From: Succinispira mobilis DSM 6222
GTDB lineage: Bacteria > Bacillota > Negativicutes > Acidaminococcales > Succinispiraceae
DNA length: 64,000 nucleotides
Direction: 5' to 3'
Assembly: GCF_000384135.1 (NCBI RefSeq)
Contig: NZ_KB913028.1
Span: 167,751-231,750, forward strand
Below the pieces are notes generated by a model. It did no database searches. It worked only from the letters and a program-made list of their open reading frames with translations, and was not told where the DNA came from. Position numbers and translations under genes: made by a program. Positions within the stretch are counted from its first letter, which is position 1. Each line of letters begins with the position of its first letter. Below, piece after piece: positions 25,269-33,569 of this stretch.

Positions 25269-26414
25269 ATGCTTGCATTAACAGGTGCTACTATTTATAG
25301 TATGCACTACCCGCCAATCGAGGATGCTACCATCTTAATCGAAGGTAAAAAAATCAAAGCAATTGGCGATAAAATAACCTTACCCCATAATTGTAAAATG
25401 ATTGATGTTTCGGGCAAAGTAATTACCCCTGGTCTAATTGATGCACATACCCATTTGGGTATTTTCTCAGAAGGCACTGGCTATTTCGATGATGATCTTA
25501 ATGAAGCCAGTCAACCCCTTACTCCTGGTCTATCTGTACTAGATGCAATTAATCCTCGCGATATAGGTTTAACGCTTGCTTATCAAGCTGGCGTTACTAC
25601 CGTAATGGTGGCACCTGGTAGTGCTAACCCGATTGGCGGGCAATGTTGTATTATTAAAACTAAAGCCCAATCCGAAGTAGATAGTATGCTTGTTAAACAA
25701 CATGCTGGTCTAAAAGTTTCTTTTGGGGAAAATCCTAAACATGTATATCGCAAAGCGAGTAAAATGCCTTATACGCGCATGGCTACCGCTAATTTAATTC
25801 GCGAGACCTTTTTAAAAGCCCGTGAATATCTAGCTAAACAAAATGATGAAGATTTTGAATTTAAAATCGGTTATGAAGCAATCGCCAAAGTAATGCGGAA
25901 AGAAATGCCGCTACGGGCCCACGCACATCGGGCAGACGATATCGTTACCGCTATTCGGATTGCCAAAGAATTTGATTTACAACTCATAATTGAACATGCT
26001 ACTGAAGCGCATTTAATTCCTGACGTTTTAGCACGAGAAGAAATTCCTGTAGTTTTGGGGCCGCTAATGCATTGTCGTACCAAACCAGAACTCACTAATG
26101 TTAATATGCGCACCCCTTATATTTTAGCTAAATATGGGATTCCCTTCGCGGTTATGAGCGATCACCCCGTAACCCCAAGCGAATTTTTACCAATCTATGC
26201 CGCCTTAAGTACTAAATATGGCTTAGACAGTGAGCAGGCTTTACGAGCAATTACTATTGATGCCGCTAAAATTCTCGGGATTGATAAAAAAGTTGGCAGC
26301 TTACAAGAAGGCTTAGATGCCGATTTAGTAGTGTGGAGTGATTTCCCGCTTCATATCGATGCCCATGTAGAAATGGTCATGGTCAACGGAGAACTAGAAG
26401 ATTTAACAGAATAA
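25269..26414 (+). CDS. Metal-dependent amidohydrolase (imidazolonepropionase-like subgroup)
   Basis: The 381-residue product has the amidohydrolase-superfamily layout. A small beta-domain starts the protein (TGATIYSM...VSGKVITPGLIDAHTHLG with the HxH metal pair). A TIM barrel follows with further ligands in RAHAHRADD and IIEHATEAH and the Asp in MSDHPVTP, and the protein ends with GSLQEGLDADLVVW. The substrate is unknown; related anaerobe proteins are only annotated as amidohydrolases. It lies 22 bases after folD and 23 before cheR on one strand. Confidence 0.82.
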   Translation: MLALTGATIYSMHYPPIEDATILIEGKKIKAIGDKITLPHNCKMIDVSGKVITPGLIDAHTHLGIFSEGTGYFDDDLNEASQPLTPGLSVLDAINPRDIGLTLAYQAGVTTVMVAPGSANPIGGQCCIIKTKAQSEVDSMLVKQHAGLKVSFGENPKHVYRKASKMPYTRMATANLIRETFLKAREYLAKQNDEDFEFKIGYEAIAKVMRKEMPLRAHAHRADDIVTAIRIAKEFDLQLIIEHATEAHLIPDVLAREEIPVVLGPLMHCRTKPELTNVNMRTPYILAKYGIPFAVMSDHPVTPSEFLPIYAALSTKYGLDSEQALRAITIDAAKILGIDKKVGSLQEGLDADLVVWSDFPLHIDAHVEMVMVNGELEDLTE

Positions 26415-26437
26415 TGAACTATAGGAGGTGTCTATTT

Positions 26438-27223
26438 ATGAGTGAACTTACCAAAGATTGGGATCAGTTTAAAGATTTACTCCATAAAAAATCCGGCATC
26501 GATTTAAACCTTTATAAAGAAAACCAAATGCAACGCCGCATCTCCAACTTTATGCAAAGAAATAATGCTAAAAATTTTGTCGAGCTTTTTAAAATTGTTA
26601 CTGCCGATGAAAAGTTATACCGTACTTTCATTGAGTTTCTAACTATCAACGTTACTGAGTTTTTCCGGACGCCCGAAAAATTCGTGGAACTCGAAAATAT
26701 CGTAATTCCCGACTTATTAAAAACTAGCAGCCGCCTAAAAATCTGGAGTGCGGGGTGCTCAATCGGGGCTGAACCTTATTCGATAGCAATGGCCTTAAAT
26801 GAGCTTACGCCTAAAGTTAAACATACTATTATTGCTAGTGATTTAGATGTTGAAATCCTCAATAAAGCCAAAGCCGCTCGTTATACAGCGAATGAAATTA
26901 AAAACATCTCTGCTGACCGTGTAAAAAAATACTTTGTGCAAACAGGCACACATTATCAGCTTTCTGAAGATATAAAAAAACTTGTTGAGTTTCGCCACCA
27001 AAATCTGTTGCGCGATAAATTCGACACTGGCTTTGATCTAATTCTGTGCCGCAATGTGGTAATTTATTTTACCGAAGAGGCGAAAAATGAATTATACAGT
27101 AATTTCTTGAAAGCGCTTAAGCCCGGCGGCATTTTATTTGTGGGTGGCACCGAGGCCATTTTAAACTTTGCCCAAATTGGGTATAAACAATATCGTCCAT
27201 TTTTCTATCAAAAACCTTTGTAA
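26438..27223 (+). CDS. cheR: Chemotaxis protein methyltransferase CheR
   Basis: CheR methylates glutamates of chemoreceptors with SAM. The start at 26438 follows AGGAGGTG; an earlier in-frame ATG at 26414 lies upstream of that site. The protein has the N-terminal CheR domain (about 1-75; NVTEFFRTPEKF) and the methyltransferase domain with WSAGCSIGAEPYSIAMAL, IIASDLD and FDLILCRNVVIYF. No receptor, CheA or CheW genes are adjacent, but motA/motB lie 13 kb away, so the cell is probably motile. Confidence 0.93.
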   Translation: MSELTKDWDQFKDLLHKKSGIDLNLYKENQMQRRISNFMQRNNAKNFVELFKIVTADEKLYRTFIEFLTINVTEFFRTPEKFVELENIVIPDLLKTSSRLKIWSAGCSIGAEPYSIAMALNELTPKVKHTIIASDLDVEILNKAKAARYTANEIKNISADRVKKYFVQTGTHYQLSEDIKKLVEFRHQNLLRDKFDTGFDLILCRNVVIYFTEEAKNELYSNFLKALKPGGILFVGGTEAILNFAQIGYKQYRPFFYQKPL

Positions 27224-27237
27224 TTGTAATCTTAGAG

Positions 27238-27267
27238 TTGACAAGCTATAGGCTTTATTGTTATAAT
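27238..27267 (+). promoter_or_regulatory. Promoter of the T-box/ECF operon
   Basis: TTGACA (27238-27243) and TATAAT (27262-27267) are separated by 18 bases. The T-box leader begins about 30 bases downstream. Confidence 0.85.
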
Positions 27268-27294
27268 TACCGCATAATTTAATTATTCTTAAAA

Positions 27295-27592
27295 TCTATG
27301 ACTAGAGAGAGTACGTATTCGCCAGCACTGCCCAGCGAGTCAAGAAAGGTGTAAGCTTGACCAGTTGCCCGATACCGAATGGGTCTAGGAGATGCAATTT
27401 GAGCCGCACTGCGGGGTAGACGTTGTCGGGATTCTTTGCCCGTTATCAAGAAAGCTGGTATCAGAGCTTATACCTCTCGTACTAGAACTTAAGATGAAAT
27501 AGTTTTCTACTATTTCAAGCAGGGTGGTACCGTGAGTAGCTGATTTTTCAACTCTCGCCCCTACATTTATGTAGGCGCGAGAGTTTTTTATT
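27295..27592 (+). promoter_or_regulatory. T-box leader, probably tRNA-Trp specific
   Basis: A T-box RNA reads the charging state of a tRNA and controls termination. Visible parts are the Stem I base (CTAGA near 27301 with TCTAG near 27384), the AG-bulge/distal loop region (AGCGAGTCAAG...GGTG...CTTGAC), the conserved antiterminator sequence AGGGTGGTACCGTG (27521-27534), and a strong terminator. The terminator pairs ACTCTCGC and CCTAC with GTAGG and GCGAGAGT, with T's to 27592. On the 3' side of the specifier loop the sequence is GAATGGGTC, and TGG (27380-27382) is the tryptophan codon. The neighbouring bases would also allow other readings, but the TrpP-like transporter downstream supports Trp. 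Confidence 0.88.
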
Positions 27593-27630
27593 TTGTTCAA
27601 TTAATCTTATGTTGATAAAGGAGTATTGCT

Positions 27631-29358
27631 ATGCAAGCTATTGTTTCTTGTAATAATTTTTCTTATGCCTATCCCAGTGCTTCTCGCTTAGCCCTGTTAG
27701 ATTTAAATTTTGAAATTCTGCCAGGAAGTTTTAATGTAATTTGTGGCCCTAGTGGCGCGGGTAAATCTACTTTATGTAAGGCCTTAGCGGGCATTGTACC
27801 TAACTATTACGGCGGGGGCTACAAGGGGAGTATTGAAATTCTCAATAACAACACACTAAACCGCAATATCGCTGATCTAGCTTTAGAGGTGGGCATTGTT
27901 CTCGATGACTATGAAAGTCAACTAGTGTCCTTGACCGTAGAAGAAGAACTGTCTTTCGCTCTTTTAAATCGTCAATTACCCGCGGCGCAAATTGCCGCCA
28001 CGATTCCCGAAGTTTTAGCGGCGGTAGGACTCGCTGGTCGGGAAAATTATCAGCTAGACGAACTGTCTGGCGGGCAACGTCAACGTTTGGTAATTGCCTC
28101 AGTAATTGCCACCAAGCCTAAAATTCTAGTGCTCGATGAGCCCGTTTCTGCCCTCGATCCCGAAGGTGCTGTCGCGTTATATCAAGTAATTAATAGTTTG
28201 CGGGCTAAATATAATATTACCGTAATTGTAGTAGAGCATAATCTTAATTATGTGCTGCCGTATATGGAAAATCTGTTGATTATGCAAGATGCTCAACTAG
28301 TGCATTGTGGCGATTTAAACAGTTCCTTGCAGTTTATGTTTAACACCCCTTCTTTAAATCTCCTTTTACCGGAATTGTCCAAAGTGCAATTGCTGTTAAA
28401 CCAACAAGCGCCGCTTAATTTTAGTCAATGGCGTACTGCTCCCCAAGCAATCCAAGAGCTAAGCAATTGTTTAGCTACCTCTACTATTCAAGGCAACTAC
28501 CTCGCACCTAGCTATCAAGCCGCTCAAACTCCCCCCTTATTAGATTTGCAAGCTGTAAACTTTGCGTATCGCACTGGTGAACCGATTTTGAAAGATATTA
28601 ATTTGACCGTCCATCAAGGTGAATTTATCGCCTTATTAGGCCAAAACGGTAGTGGCAAAACCACTTTAAGCCGCCTGTTAATGGCTTTAAATAAAGCTCG
28701 CTCTGGTAAAATCACTTTCCAAAACCAAGATACAGCGAACTTTGAACCAGCTGATTTAGCTGATAAAATCGGTTATGTGTTTCAAAATCCCGACTTGCAA
28801 ATTTTAGCTGATACGGTTTTTGAAGAAGTTGCTTATGGAGCACGCCTCAAGGGCTATTCCGAAACTGAATTAACCGAGTTAGTAAATCAAGCCCTGATTG
28901 CTACCGGCTTAAAACATTTAGCCCAAGCCTATCCCCGCACCCTCTCTTTTGGACAAAAACGCCGTCTAGGCATTGCTGCCGCTTTGGTACTCAAACCGCA
29001 AATTTTAATTTTAGATGAAATTACCAGCGGGCAAGATAATCTAGAAAAAGCCCTAATTATGAATTATTTAGCCAAATTAAATCGTGCAGAAAATTTAACC
29101 ATAATTTTAATTACCCATGATATGCCGACTGTTTTACAATATGCTAGTCGGGTGCTAACTTTAAAACAAGGCGAAGTCGTCTTCGATGGCGGAGTTGCCG
29201 AATTATTTTCCGGGGCTCAACCCCTAGGCGAATGGGGGCTACGCTTGCCCAGTATCGTTCAACTAGGCAACTATTTTAAACTACCCAATAATAGCGCTAA
29301 CAATTTTGCGCCCGCTTTTGTCAATTTATTAACTGGAGGTGAGCTGGATGCTAAGTAA
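27631..29358 (+). CDS. ECF transporter double ATPase (EcfA-EcfA' fusion)
   Basis: The 575-residue product contains two complete ABC ATPase domains. Domain 1 (about 1-230) has GPSGAGKSTL, LSGGQRQRL and LVLDEPVSALDP. Domain 2 (about 305-530) has GQNGSGKTTL, LSFGQKRRLG and ILDEITSGQDN. Such tandem fusions power energy-coupling-factor vitamin and amino-acid importers. The downstream EcfT gene overlaps its end and an S-component gene follows, so this is a dedicated, self-contained ECF system under a T-box. Confidence 0.92.
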   Translation: MQAIVSCNNFSYAYPSASRLALLDLNFEILPGSFNVICGPSGAGKSTLCKALAGIVPNYYGGGYKGSIEILNNNTLNRNIADLALEVGIVLDDYESQLVSLTVEEELSFALLNRQLPAAQIAATIPEVLAAVGLAGRENYQLDELSGGQRQRLVIASVIATKPKILVLDEPVSALDPEGAVALYQVINSLRAKYNITVIVVEHNLNYVLPYMENLLIMQDAQLVHCGDLNSSLQFMFNTPSLNLLLPELSKVQLLLNQQAPLNFSQWRTAPQAIQELSNCLATSTIQGNYLAPSYQAAQTPPLLDLQAVNFAYRTGEPILKDINLTVHQGEFIALLGQNGSGKTTLSRLLMALNKARSGKITFQNQDTANFEPADLADKIGYVFQNPDLQILADTVFEEVAYGARLKGYSETELTELVNQALIATGLKHLAQAYPRTLSFGQKRRLGIAAALVLKPQILILDEITSGQDNLEKALIMNYLAKLNRAENLTIILITHDMPTVLQYASRVLTLKQGEVVFDGGVAELFSGAQPLGEWGLRLPSIVQLGNYFKLPNNSANNFAPAFVNLLTGGELDAK

Positions 29359-30070
29359 GATTTCAACTTTTACCAAATTACTTTTTACCATGGCGATCAC
29401 GCTCTGGGCCTTTATTTTGCCAATTGAATTAGTGGCGCTGCTCTTAATTATTCAGTTAGCTATTTTTCTGGTAGCCAAACCAACTAAAAGTGGTTTTGCG
29501 GCGATTGGTGCTTTAGTAATTTTCACTGGGATTATGGTGTTATTACAAGTTTTATTTAACTCTGATTTAACTACGGCTTTAATTAGTGGCTTAAAAATGT
29601 TGGTTATGACTACTAGCTTTTTCTGCTTACTAGCTACTACATATATTCAAGATATATCTATTGTTTTGGTGGAAAGATTTTTCCTGCCGCGCGAGTATGC
29701 GTTTATGCTCACTACCGCCTTACGTTTCGTACCTGATTTTCTCGCTGATAGTCAAATGACTTTAGATGCCCAATCTTGTCGGGGCTACTCTAACCGCGGT
29801 AATATTTTTAAACGGGCCCTAGCTTATTTAGCCATTGTTAAACCTTTAGTAATGCGGGCAATTAGCAAATCCGAAACTCTCGCTCTAAGTATGCAACTCA
29901 AAGGATTTGGCGCTAGCAATCAACAACGACGTTTATCTAAAAAGTTAAATCTAATTGATTATGCTTGTATCGGCTTAATGCTCGCTTTAACTGGTCGCGC
30001 TTTATATTTAAAATATTTGAAAATAAGCTATGATGCGCTTATTTTCTTAGGAATAGGCGGTGCTAACTAA
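29348..30070 (+). CDS. ECF transporter transmembrane component EcfT
   Basis: The membrane coupling subunit has five to six helices. The coupling-helix motifs that contact the ATPases are seen as AQSCRGYSNRG and MQLKGFGAS, the usual two Ala-Arg-Gly-like signatures, the second in variant form. I chose the ATG at 29348 (GGAGG eight bases upstream); a GTG at 29339 lies on the ribosome site. The gene overlaps the ATPase stop and its own stop overlaps the next start. Confidence 0.87.
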   Translation: MLSKISTFTKLLFTMAITLWAFILPIELVALLLIIQLAIFLVAKPTKSGFAAIGALVIFTGIMVLLQVLFNSDLTTALISGLKMLVMTTSFFCLLATTYIQDISIVLVERFFLPREYAFMLTTALRFVPDFLADSQMTLDAQSCRGYSNRGNIFKRALAYLAIVKPLVMRAISKSETLALSMQLKGFGASNQQRRLSKKLNLIDYACIGLMLALTGRALYLKYLKISYDALIFLGIGGAN

Positions 30071-30642
30071 TGCTCCATCAACAACGCTTACAAGAACTAA
30101 CCTATATGGAACCAGCCAAAGAAAGTCAATACCGCTGGGTAGCACTAACTTCATTGCTTTTGGCAATTGGTGTAATTTTACATACTATCTCCCCGAATAT
30201 TGGCGGAATTACCCCAAACTGGACAATCGCGATGTATACTATCGCCATTAATCTGACAAATCCTAGTCTGTCACAATGTGTAGGCATTGGTTTTGTAGCT
30301 GGAGCGGTAAATATTCCCTCTTCCAAATCCGCTTTCCCCTATGGCAATATTGCCAGTGAATTAGTCGGAGCAATTGTCTGCGCCTTAGTCGTAAAAGCTT
30401 TTATTAGTATGAACTTAGCCAACAACAAAATTAAACCCGCTATTTCCGCCTTTTTAGCTACCTTAGGCAGTGGCTTAACTTTTACTTTTATTTTAAAATT
30501 AGTTTTAGGCTTAACTTTACAAGTCTATATCTATATGATGTTACCAGTAGTATTTGCCGTAGCTATTGCCAATACCGTAGTTACACAACTGTTATATTTT
30601 CCCGCTGAAAAGCTTTTTAAAGTCCAAAGTGGTAACAAATAA
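30070..30642 (+). CDS. ECF S component, TrpP-like tryptophan transporter
   Basis: The product has about six helices. It resembles the TrpP family: an early ILHTISPNIGGITPNWTIAM segment and a later GFVAGAVNIPSSKSAFPYGN segment correspond to the LH..IP..GG.KPD and GL...PGGQ.PN-type motifs of Bacillus TrpP. S components bind the substrate and dock on EcfT. Start and stop overlap with ecfT (TAATG). The Trp-type T-box specifier upstream independently points to tryptophan. Substrate is inferred, not shown. Confidence 0.75.
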   Translation: MLHQQRLQELTYMEPAKESQYRWVALTSLLLAIGVILHTISPNIGGITPNWTIAMYTIAINLTNPSLSQCVGIGFVAGAVNIPSSKSAFPYGNIASELVGAIVCALVVKAFISMNLANNKIKPAISAFLATLGSGLTFTFILKLVLGLTLQVYIYMMLPVVFAVAIANTVVTQLLYFPAEKLFKVQSGNK

Positions 30643-30713
30643 CTATTTTTTGCTAAATATTCCTAACTTTTATGTTATAATGGAGATAATTTCTAGCATA
30701 AGGAGGGGTATTT

Positions 30714-31976
30714 TTGAAAAAATCTTTTACTTACAAATATGGTCGCGCTAAAATGACTTTTGAGTTACCTAGCGAACAAATTCTAACAGAGGTACATATT
30801 CAAGACTTTCCCAAAATTGAAAATCTCGAAACTGCGGTTTTAGAGGCAATTCGGCAACCAATTGGGAGTAAACCCTTACGCGAAATCGTTCAACCAGGGC
30901 AAACTGTAGCCTTTATCTGTAATGACCCCACGCGGGTTGCGAACACTCATTTATTTTTACCAATTTTGGTCAAAGAATTAAATGACAACGGCATTCCTGA
31001 TCAAGCAATGCGCATTGTATTTGCGCTAGGCACCCATCGCTTAATGAGCCATGACGAAATGGTTGAGGCCGTAGGTGCTGATCTTGCCAGTCGTCTAACT
31101 ATGTATAATAGTGATTGCCAAGATAGTGCGCAATTTGATTATTTTGGCGAAACATCTTTTGGGACACCTGTATATTTAAATAAATATATCACGGAAGTCG
31201 ATCATGTAATTTGCACGGGCAGTATCGTCCATCATTTCTTCAGTGGTTTTGGTGGCGGCCGTAAAGCCGTTTTACCTGGCGTTGCGGCTTATGAAACTAT
31301 TCGCAAAAATCATTCGCTAATGCTCGACCCCAATGCTATTTTAGGCAAATTAGACGGCAATCCAGTCTATGAAGATCAAGTAGAAGGCGCAAAGCTCTAT
31401 CCGCCAAGTTTTCTGATCAATGTCGTGTTAGATGAGCAAAAGAATTTCTTGAAGATTTTTGCGGGTGATTTTATTGCCGCCCATCTAGAAGCGTGTAAAT
31501 TTGTCGATCAAGTATATGGAGTACCTGTGCCTGAATTAGCCGATATTGTTATTGCCTCTTGTGGGGGTTATCCGAAAGATATTAATATCTACCAACTGCA
31601 AAAAACCATGGATAATGCTTGGTGTGCGGTAAAACCTGGCGGCGTAGTAATTATTCTGGGCGAATGTGAAGAAGGTAGTGGTTCTAAAACTTATGAAGAT
31701 ACCATGTTAAAATTCCCCAGTCCCGAAGCCGTCGAAGCTAATCTGCGCCAAAACTTCCAAATTGGTGCTCACAAAGCTTACGCCGTTACGCGCTTAATGA
31801 AACGTGCTGACTTTATTTTAGTCTCTGCGCTAGATAAACAACTTGCCAAACAACTACTGTTTACAGCGGTAGATAGTGTCGACGAGGCGCTAGAGCTAGC
31901 TAAAGCTAAGGTTGGCAACCAGCCTAAAATTACTTTAATGCCGCAAGGCAGTTTAACTGTTCCTTTAGTAAAATAA
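30714..31976 (+). CDS. larA: LarA-family nickel-pincer racemase (lactate racemase-like)
   Basis: LarA family enzymes racemise 2-hydroxy acids using a nickel-pincer nucleotide. The 420-residue product has the signatures NDPTRVANTHLFLP, ALGTHRLMS, GSIVHHFFSGFGGGRKAVLPG and AAYETIRKNHSLM with the His and Lys residues of the active site, and ASCGGYPKDINIYQ. The start is TTG at 30714 behind AGGAGGGG. The cofactor-making genes larBCE are not in this window, and the family has members acting on acids other than lactate. The neighbouring hydroxy-acid oxidase supports a lactate-like substrate. Confidence 0.88.
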   Translation: MKKSFTYKYGRAKMTFELPSEQILTEVHIQDFPKIENLETAVLEAIRQPIGSKPLREIVQPGQTVAFICNDPTRVANTHLFLPILVKELNDNGIPDQAMRIVFALGTHRLMSHDEMVEAVGADLASRLTMYNSDCQDSAQFDYFGETSFGTPVYLNKYITEVDHVICTGSIVHHFFSGFGGGRKAVLPGVAAYETIRKNHSLMLDPNAILGKLDGNPVYEDQVEGAKLYPPSFLINVVLDEQKNFLKIFAGDFIAAHLEACKFVDQVYGVPVPELADIVIASCGGYPKDINIYQLQKTMDNAWCAVKPGGVVIILGECEEGSGSKTYEDTMLKFPSPEAVEANLRQNFQIGAHKAYAVTRLMKRADFILVSALDKQLAKQLLFTAVDSVDEALELAKAKVGNQPKITLMPQGSLTVPLVK

Positions 31977-31984
31977 ACCAGTCC

Positions 31985-32011
31985 GTGATACTAAAATTAA
32001 TTTAGTATCAC
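31985..32011. repeat. Perfect 11-bp inverted repeat between larA and the oxidase gene
   Basis: GTGATACTAAA (31985-31995) pairs with TTTAGTATCAC (32001-32011) across a five-base loop. A short T/C tract follows. It could be a partial terminator or an operator for the downstream gene. Confidence 0.65.
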
Positions 32012-32035
32012 TTTCTTATGGAAGGAGTTTTAGCT

Positions 32036-33052
32036 ATGGATATGAAAAAATTAACCGCCTTAGCCCGCGAGAAATTCGGTACTTTTTGTAGAGTCTGTCC
32101 GGTTTGCGATGGTCGCGCCTGCAAAGGTGAAATCCCCGGTGCGGGCGGTGTAGGTACAGGTCGTTCCTTTCAAAATAATTTACTCGCCTTACAAGCCGTA
32201 CAGCTTAAACAACGGGTTATCCATAATGTAACTAATCCCGATACTAGCTGTAAAATCTTCGGTCTTAATTTAAAAATGCCCATTTTAGGTGCTCCCATTG
32301 GTGGTATTGCTTTTAATTGGAATAATTTTTTACCAGAAAATGAATATGCGGCAACTATTGTCACTGGCTGTAAACAAGCTGGCTGTATAGGTATGACCGG
32401 CGATGGCAAAGATCCTAATATTTATAAGTTTGGTTTAGAAGCAATTGCCAAAGAGCAAGGCTATGGAATTGCAACTATTAAACCTCGACCCAATGAGCAA
32501 ATTATTCAGTTAGCCCAACAAGCAATTGACTGTGGCACCAGCGCTATCGCAATTGATATTGATGCGGCAGCTTTAATTAATATGACTGTTTCGGGACAAC
32601 CGGTAAGCGGTAAAACCATTGACCAATTGCGTGAGCTAAAAGCTAACATTAGTGTCCCACTAATTATCAAAGGCATTATGACACCTGAAGATGCCCTAGC
32701 CTGTGTGCAAGCTGGCGTTGATGGCATTGTAGTCTCGAATCACGGTGGCCGAGTTCTCGATGATACGCCAGGTACTGCCGCTGTTTTACCAGCAATCAAG
32801 CAAGCTGTCGGTGATAAATTAACAATTTTAGTAGATGGTGGCATCCGCAATGGTACAGACGTTTTAAAAATGCTCGCCTTAGGTGCCGATGCGGTGATGC
32901 TCGGTCGCCCAATTTTATTTTCCGCCGCAGGTGGCCTAGCTGGTGTGAACTTCTTGCTGAATAAATTCCAGAATGAATTAGTTGCCAGCATGATTATGAC
33001 TGGTTGCCAAAACTTAGACGCTGTACAAGCCGATATAATTTATCGCCCTTAG
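32036..33052 (+). CDS. FMN-dependent alpha-hydroxy-acid oxidising enzyme
   Basis: The protein is a TIM-barrel flavoprotein of the lactate oxidase/dehydrogenase family. Visible are an N-terminal Cys cluster (CRVCPVCDGRACKG) followed by PGAGGVGTG, characteristic of the anaerobe subgroup, then PIGGIAFNW, VKGI-like LIIKGIMTPEDALAC, the active-site SNHGGRVLDD, and the FMN phosphate site DGGIRNGTDV and GADAVMLGRP. I chose the ATG at 32036 (GGAG upstream) over one at 32018. Beside larA it probably oxidises one lactate enantiomer; the electron acceptor is unknown and the Cys cluster may be relevant. Confidence 0.85.
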   Translation: MDMKKLTALAREKFGTFCRVCPVCDGRACKGEIPGAGGVGTGRSFQNNLLALQAVQLKQRVIHNVTNPDTSCKIFGLNLKMPILGAPIGGIAFNWNNFLPENEYAATIVTGCKQAGCIGMTGDGKDPNIYKFGLEAIAKEQGYGIATIKPRPNEQIIQLAQQAIDCGTSAIAIDIDAAALINMTVSGQPVSGKTIDQLRELKANISVPLIIKGIMTPEDALACVQAGVDGIVVSNHGGRVLDDTPGTAAVLPAIKQAVGDKLTILVDGGIRNGTDVLKMLALGADAVMLGRPILFSAAGGLAGVNFLLNKFQNELVASMIMTGCQNLDAVQADIIYRP

Positions 33053-33139
33053 TTTGCCCGATTTTCTAGCTAAATTCTTGCTAGACTCTAACTACTAAAA
33101 TGGGCACCTTAAATTAAACTAGTTTTGTTTATATTTCCT

Positions 33140-33183
33140 AAACCGCTAATTAAGTTATATAGCTTAATTAGCGGTTTTAGTTC
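33140..33183 (+). terminator. Terminator after the hydroxy-acid oxidase gene
   Basis: AAACCGCTAATTAAG (33140-33154) pairs perfectly with CTTAATTAGCGGTTT (33163-33177); A-runs and T-rich bases flank it. Confidence 0.85.
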
Positions 33184-33569
33184 GTTTTTAACCAATTTAA
33201 CTAATTTTTGACCACTTTTGCAAAATAATCTTGCCTTTCTCTACTTTATTAATATACTATTACATATATTAATATTTTAGTAAGATAATTATATTTAGAA
33301 ACAATATGTAACAAGGCACAAAAACAACCACCAAAACTATTTATTTCTTTGTTTATATTTAAGCCCATCTACTTTTAAGTAATATATACAACTTAAGTTG
33401 CAGTTCCAAAAAACAACTTAGTTAATACTCCTTATCACTTATCACTTATCACTTATCACTAAATATTATCTTTTAACATCTTCATAAAGACTTAAAAATT
33501 TTCTTACATAACAAACATCTCCTAATAACCAAATTAATTTGTAAATTTTTTAAATAAGGTGGGTTTATA
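33184..33569. other. A/T-rich upstream region of the autotransporter gene
   Basis: No gene is visible. The region is very A/T-rich and contains the 7-bp tandem repeat at 33432-33459 and presumably the promoter of the autotransporter gene, which I could not place exactly. Confidence 0.45.
33432..33459. repeat. Tandem repeat, 7-bp unit, four copies
   Basis: TTATCAC is repeated four times exactly, about 110 bases before the autotransporter start. The unit length is not a multiple of three, but the array is not in a coding frame; it could change promoter spacing. Confidence 0.9.

Noticed and set aside
27371..27384. Alternative T-box specifiers such as GAT (Asp), TAC (Tyr) or ATG (Met)
   Set aside because: They occur in the same stretch, but only TGG agrees with the TrpP-like S component. 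A covariance-model alignment would settle it.
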